From the NCBI GenBank assembly GCA_027422505.1, contig JAPQWV010001586.1, forward strand, positions 17,045 through 81,044: a DNA stretch of 64,000 nt, written 5' to 3'. Every line of letters begins with the position of its first letter. Position 1 is the first letter of the stretch. The stretch comes from Craterostigma plantagineum. Lineage: Eukaryota > Streptophyta > Magnoliopsida > Lamiales > Linderniaceae. The notes below the pieces were generated by a model that saw nothing but the letters and a program-made list of their open reading frames with translations, searched no databases and was not told where the DNA came from. Below, piece by piece: positions 55,947 through 64,000 of this stretch. The position numbers and the translations under genes are program-made.

Positions 55947-58900
55947 TCAACTCGAAAGCCCGGCGACGAACGCCACGCCAGTCGCCGGCAACCACGACGA
56001 GCCGTAAATAAACCTAGCAACCGTAAACCTCTCCGCCTCTTCCTTCGACGTAATAACCCTAAAACCCCTCCACTTGACCCGCCCGCCCACCCCGGCCCCG
56101 GGCCCATTATTCATATACTCCCCGTAATACAGAGTATCGAGCGCGAAATTCCCGTTCCACTCCAACCACCCCCGTCGGTCCACGTGGTCGCCCAGGTAGG
56201 TCAACATGTACACCACCCTCGAGTACGTCTTCCAGGGCCGGCCCAAGAACGTCGGGTATTGGGCCCTGACGGGCTCGAGCTCGGGCTCGGCCACGAGCCT
56301 GCAGTCGTGGATTATAATCCCGGTGTTCTGATTGGGGTCCTTGCGGTTTTGGGCCGTGACCGTGTTCTTCTGCTGGGCCATGGGCTTTCGGGCGTGCAGT
56401 GTGCAGGACTGGAAGACCACCGCTGCGTTTCCGAAGATGAAGTCCACGGTTCCGTAGACGTCGCACTCGCGATAGAATTGGCGGTTCGAGTGGACGTAGA
56501 GCGTGTCCTGGTAGCCCGCGATGCTGCACCGGTAGATGACCGCGTGGTCCGACCCGACCCGAAGGGCCACCGCCTGGTGGTTGGACGGGCCTGCCGTGTT
56601 CTCGAAGGTGATGTCGCGGGCCACGAAGCCCGACCCGGTCGAGGCTGCATTTTTCAATTAATTTCTAATCCATCAATTTTTTTTGCAACTATTTTATTAA
56701 CATAGTGGAGAAACTTGTAGCAATTTGTCACGTGTCAATGGTTCACGAGCATTTTCTTTGGGGATCTAATTAGTTTTTTATTTTTGTTGATAGTGATTTG
56801 TGGAGAAATAAGAACCAACGAACGCAATAGTGTGTCCTAATCCCTTTAGAGTCAGCACGATGTTTAATCGAAGGGGAAAGTGGAAAATTACTGAAAATGA
56901 AAGGGGAGAAAAAGCGTTAGAGATAACCAAAGGAATTCATTCTCACCAAAGGAAGCCGTGCGGAATGTCGTTACTTTATTCTGAACGCTTTTTGAACCCG
57001 TTATGATGGTTTTGCCCTTTCCGTCTCCTATGAGCATTATGTTGGTCTTCTTCCTTCCCACCTTCAAGTCATCCTCCTCGTACCTAAAACAATGTCCAAA
57101 ACAACACAAGGTATATCAGAAAATAAAAAAAAATCAACTAAATAAATGCATATTCGATAATCACATGTTCTTAGTATGCAACCATATATGTTGCTTTCTT
57201 CACAACCACATGTATGTGATTGAAATAATCTACGTGGACATTCCATACATGTTAGATGTTTTTGTTTCAACTAGTTAGATCATGACATGTATGATCCAAA
57301 ATTGACAAAAAACGTTCACAATTCATGTCATTAAGCAAGCATCATGATTCGATTGAATTCAACTAACCCATTATGCGTTTAATGGGAAAAAGAGAAAAAT
57401 TAGGTGAGGTCTAATTACGCTAACACAACATGGACGGTATAGTCAATAGAGAATATATGCAAAAGAGAAACTAAAATTATATTATTACATATTCCATCGA
57501 CAGACTAATGTTACACTAAACGCCGTTGAATGACGTCATAATCTCAAGTTCAACACACGGCACAAATAGTCGTGAATGTGACGATTTCGATATGATGATT
57601 CTATCCTCCGTCCCAGTAACTTTTGTACATATTACTAAATCGGACGTCCCACTATCTTTTGTACATTTCCATATTTAGTAAAAAACTATCACACACAATC
57701 AATATAATAATATTAAATATTCTTAAAAGACGTGTCACACCACACACCTTTCTACCTCTATATTATTAAAATATTCAGTTTCTTAAAACCCGTGCCGGAA
57801 TACAAATGTACATATCTTATAGGGACGGAGGGAGTATATAACTTTCATATCGATATAAAAGTTTCATATGAGAACATAGAAATAGCAGGGAATCATTAAA
57901 AAAGGCAGTGATTTATGGAAAAGGCCACAAAAGGGAATTATATTCTAAGATTCTTTATTCGATAAACCTTTCCCAAAATTAAAAAAGCAGGTAAATTTAC
58001 CTTCCTGCCCTCACGTAGATGACGAACCTTCTATTTCCATTATCCGGCGCCTTCTTAATCGCCTCTTGAATCGTCTTCAACGCGCCGCCCTTACCGTCGC
58101 CGGAGACCACCACGTCGGCGCTGATCTCCGATGCAGGCGCGTCCACCAACGCCCGATCTCTCCTCGACAGCCACGCCGGGAATCCGTCTTCTGCCCCGCC
58201 GCCGCCGGCGGCCGACATCAGACGGCGGCGATTCTCCACCGACGCGTCGCTGGACAGTTCGTCCATGGCCGTGTAGATTGCGAGGCTGTTGCTGACGTGC
58301 TCGGCGAGGTCGCTGAGCTTTTCCGACATGTGGTTTTTCACTTCACCGTCGTCGATTTCTCCGAACCCTTCTGCGCACGTGTCTTGGTTGGTTAGGGCGG
58401 AGCTCAGCCATGTCCGTACGTCGCTTGAGGTGGCTCCGCCGTCAACGACGGAGGAGAGAGAGCGCGACAGTAGGTCTATGGAGTCGCCGAGGAGATCGAT
58501 GCAGTCCTCGTATGCTGACCTGTCATTACATTAAAAACATATATATACTATTTATATACATCCCATCAAAACAATATACATTCACTAACAATTAATATTC
58601 AGTCGTATCACATCCTTGTGAAAAATTAAATAAGTGCAGTACTTTTCTAAATTAATCTCATAAAGCCTACTAAATTTTCACCTTCGTTTCAGCCACACAT
58701 TAATTGGATTGAAATGTAATAATCACGAGAAGACTAAATAATACCCTATTGACAAATAAAAACAAAATGACTAACAAGTCAAGTAATCTACTTCGAAAAC
58801 TGTGTGGCCCTTTCAATTTCCACGACTTCGCACGTACTATATAATTAAAATATACTGCCTATGAAGTCAAGTCACAACAAACGTCGTCGTTCGTCGCAAG

Positions 58901-59373
58901 AAACACAAGAAAGAAAAAGAAACAGAAGTAAAAACGTTAACTAAAAACCGACCTTGCAAGAGAATCCATCTCAAGATTATTAATCTCAGACACAGAATAA
59001 AAAGCCCTTCCTACGTTTCGCAGCGTAACATTCACGGAGATATGAACGAGCTCGTCCTCCGACGCCACGTCAGCGCCCGGGAAATCCAAGAGAGAGTCGA
59101 GGCAAAGGGTTTGGTACAGCGTGTGATTGCACGCGCGAGACATGGCCTGAGACGGTCGCCGGTGCCGCGCGTGATCGCCGCCTCTTTCGGCTCTGATCAC
59201 CACCACCGCGACGACGGCCAGGGCGGCGCACGCCGCCACTGTTACGGCTGTTATTACCAGTAAAAACTTGAGTTTGGACTTCTTCTTCGCCTGAGGGGTA
59301 GGGCTGATCGTGGTGGGTCGGGTCGGATTGTGTTCGGGTTTAGGGTCGGGGTTTCGAGCTTGTCGTAGCCCAT
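55947..59373 (-). CDS. PME: Type II pectin methylesterase with PMEI pro-domain
   Basis: Four exons: 58953-59373, 58001-58519, 56947-57083, 55947-56644. Corrected for one base it gives 591 residues. The N-terminus is cytosolic, then a membrane anchor (LLVITAVTVAACAALAVVAV). The inhibitor-like pro-domain carries CNHTLYQTLCLDSLL, AYEDCIDLLGDSIDLL and DTCAEGF, and ends in the subtilase-type processing motif RRRLM (about residue 237). The catalytic domain has GKGGALKTIQEAIKKAPDN, ITFENTAGPSNHQAVALRVG, GYQDTLYVHSNRQFYREC, DVYGTVDFIFGNAAVVFQ and LGRPWKTYSRVVYM, so the catalytic Asp pair, Gln and Arg/Trp are present. It removes methyl esters from cell-wall homogalacturonan after export. One base is missing near 59312, between the cytosolic leader and the anchor. 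Intron 2 holds a Stowaway MITE. Confidence 0.92.
57604..57836 (+). mobile_element. Stowaway-type MITE, copy 2 (in PME intron 2)
   Basis: 233 bp, near-identical to 31644-31877. The left TIR is slightly damaged (tcctccgtccc) and the right one is perfect (gggacggagggag), with TA on each side (57602-57603 and 57837-57838). It lies within an intron, so it need not disturb the PME protein. Confidence 0.92.
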
Positions 59374-60931
59374 TTCGGATCTGACTGAGGAGAGTGAGCT
59401 GAGTTTGGTCTGATATGATTGTTAGGGTTTCTTAGTATGTATGGTAGCTTTGATTGAGTCGGCTATTATATAGAAGAATTGGATCATTAGATTATTTGGA
59501 TTATGTAATAAGTATAATTATGATAAAACTATCTTCTTGACGTGTATATGAATATGAAATAAAGGGAAAAGTGTAGTCCTACGTGTATGATAGAGTTATT
59601 GCTAGTGAAGAAAGTTGTAAAATTGAAAGGGTCGATAGAGATTTATTTTAGATGCTTTAGTATTACCGTAACGTTCCAAACAATTTATGATGGCAAAGTT
59701 GACTCTAGAAGCACAAATCAAACATATTTTACATTAATTAATTATTTCCCACTGTTTATTTCCTTTTGTTAATTAGCTCTTGTGCAGTTAGTTACGTTCG
59801 AATAAGCTTCGACTAGAATATACTTTGGCCAATTTATGTTATTATATATATATATATTTGTATTAAATCAAGTTATTTACACCTTATGGGCTTTCTCCGA
59901 CCACAATAAATAGTGCATTTTCCATATAAAAGGGAAATTAATTATATTATCAAGTGTCCAATTATGAGCTCATTAGACAACGACTTAACGTCGTGGAGCT
60001 GTGGTGGGTGTGAAGTCGATGTCTGTCTAATTGGAGGATTAGCTGCCTTCTACTAGAGTTTCGAAGTGTGTTATTTCCTATTGTTTTTTCTTTTATTTCT
60101 GCATATTTATTTTTTCATTAAATGAAGAAATAGTTTCTTCGATTAAATTTCAAGAATCGTACAACTCCCCACATTCGAGAAAAAAAAATTATTACGCGAC
60201 ATAAAGCGACTTGTGGATTTAATTTATGTAGGCGATTCTTTCCACCTTCATGTGTCCATTGCCTTTGGTTGAGAAGTCATACTCTTAGAAAACCATTCGC
60301 CAATGAGGAAAGAACATGAAATCAAAGAAAAATGAGAAATTCTAAAGCCCCTATATTATAATAAATATATTGGGTCGACTCCATGTAGTGTAGGTAGCTA
60401 CGAAGTCTTGGATAGAGATGAAGTTGATGTTATTCAGCTATATATTTCTCATGGCATTTCACTTGAAATGAAATACTAAGTTTTTGTGTTCTTAAGAGTA
60501 AGATATCAACATAGATCGATCCGTAATTCCTTCTTTGAAGTGCTTTTTTGTTCGTTTTTGTGTCAATATTTCTTACAACTCGTTCTCTAACGGCCAATGT
60601 AGGGTGTGCCAGAAATACTAGTTGAGAGAAATCATAGAAAAAATAAACTCCTTATACAACTTTCAGCAAAGCAAAGAGATAAAAAAAATACTAATGTCCA
60701 GTCGAAAAACTTCAGGTCAAAACAATTAGCATGTACGTATCATGAGATCCCTAAAGACGACGATCGACCTTTCTGACTAATGTTTTCCGAGCTAATTAGT
60801 CAGTCGCTCGCCGATAATTAACGACGTTACAAAACAAATGCATAAAGCGCCCATTTTTCGTTCTCGCATGGCCAACTATATATGATGCTGTACAAAGATA
60901 TTAACATCATTTGATGGCGAAAAAAAGTAAC
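59374..60931. other. Intergenic interval PME-FTSH11
   Basis: About 1.56 kb with the PME promoter and the FTSH11 3' UTR. No gene or repeat was recognised apart from a short TA run near 59846-59859. Confidence 0.5.
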
Positions 60932-63957
<3,026 letters not shown>

Positions 63958-64000
63958 CTAAATTGGAAAAAAGTGTTTGCATATCTTTGCCAATCTAAGT

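Noticed and set aside
55941..56705. 254-residue ORF on the plus strand
   Set aside because: It lies antisense to the PME catalytic exon and exists only because that exon is GC-rich.

Overview
The window comes from a flowering-plant nuclear genome, most likely a eudicot. The genes are intron-rich with GT-AG junctions and belong to plant-specific families: a pseudo-response regulator, a type II pectin methylesterase, a reticulon-like RTNLB, plastid PSRP1, a DUF688 protein, FTSH11, and an Athila-lineage retrotransposon primed by tRNA-Asp. I cannot name the species. Most genes had to be rebuilt exon by exon; exon coordinates are given in each entry.

Layout. 1-2.4 kb: gene-poor, an old tandem duplication with a small hAT-like element inside one copy. 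2.4-4.5 kb (-): UDP-xylose transporter. 5.35-6.54 kb (+): RTNLB reticulon. 7.0-17.76 kb: an Athila Ty3/gypsy element with two 1,533-bp LTRs and decayed gag-pol. 17.8-19.2 kb (-): the 5' part of a clock PRR gene, cut off by the 3' LTR. 21.6-23.0 kb (+): PSRP1. 23.3-25.0 kb (-): mTERF. 25.65-26.63 kb (-): 60S acidic ribosomal protein P1. 27.8-31.1 kb (-): SF2/ASF-type SR splicing factor. 32.2-33.7 kb (-): cytochrome b5 with a MITE in its last exon. 34.2-38.95 kb: a large near-perfect palindrome of two inverted hAT transposase copies. 40.5-41.9 kb (+): single-exon AAA-ATPase. 43.8-46.65 kb (+): VPS26 retromer subunit. 47.6-49.9 kb (+): MFSD5-type transporter. 50.4-50.8 kb (+): Yippee-like. 52.3-53.3 kb (-): DUF688. 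55.9-59.4 kb (-): pectin methylesterase. 60.9 kb to the right edge (-): FTSH11, N-terminus outside the window.

The genes are an ordinary mix of housekeeping and organelle-related functions and do not form a pathway. The interest lies in the mobile DNA. There are four hAT-like elements with clear 8-bp target duplications and related TIRs, plus three more degenerate ones; each is built on a different subterminal motif. There are two Stowaway copies, one nested in a hAT-like element and one in a PME intron. A hAT MITE truncates the cytochrome b5 membrane anchor. The 4.7-kb hAT palindrome has the architecture of a natural hairpin silencer.

Caution on sequence quality. Ten conserved genes carry 1-2 nt indels, mostly single-base losses in short runs, while their splice sites are intact, and the two Athila LTRs also differ largely by run-length indels. 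Residual consensus error is the simplest explanation, so frameshifts here should not be read as pseudogenes without checking.
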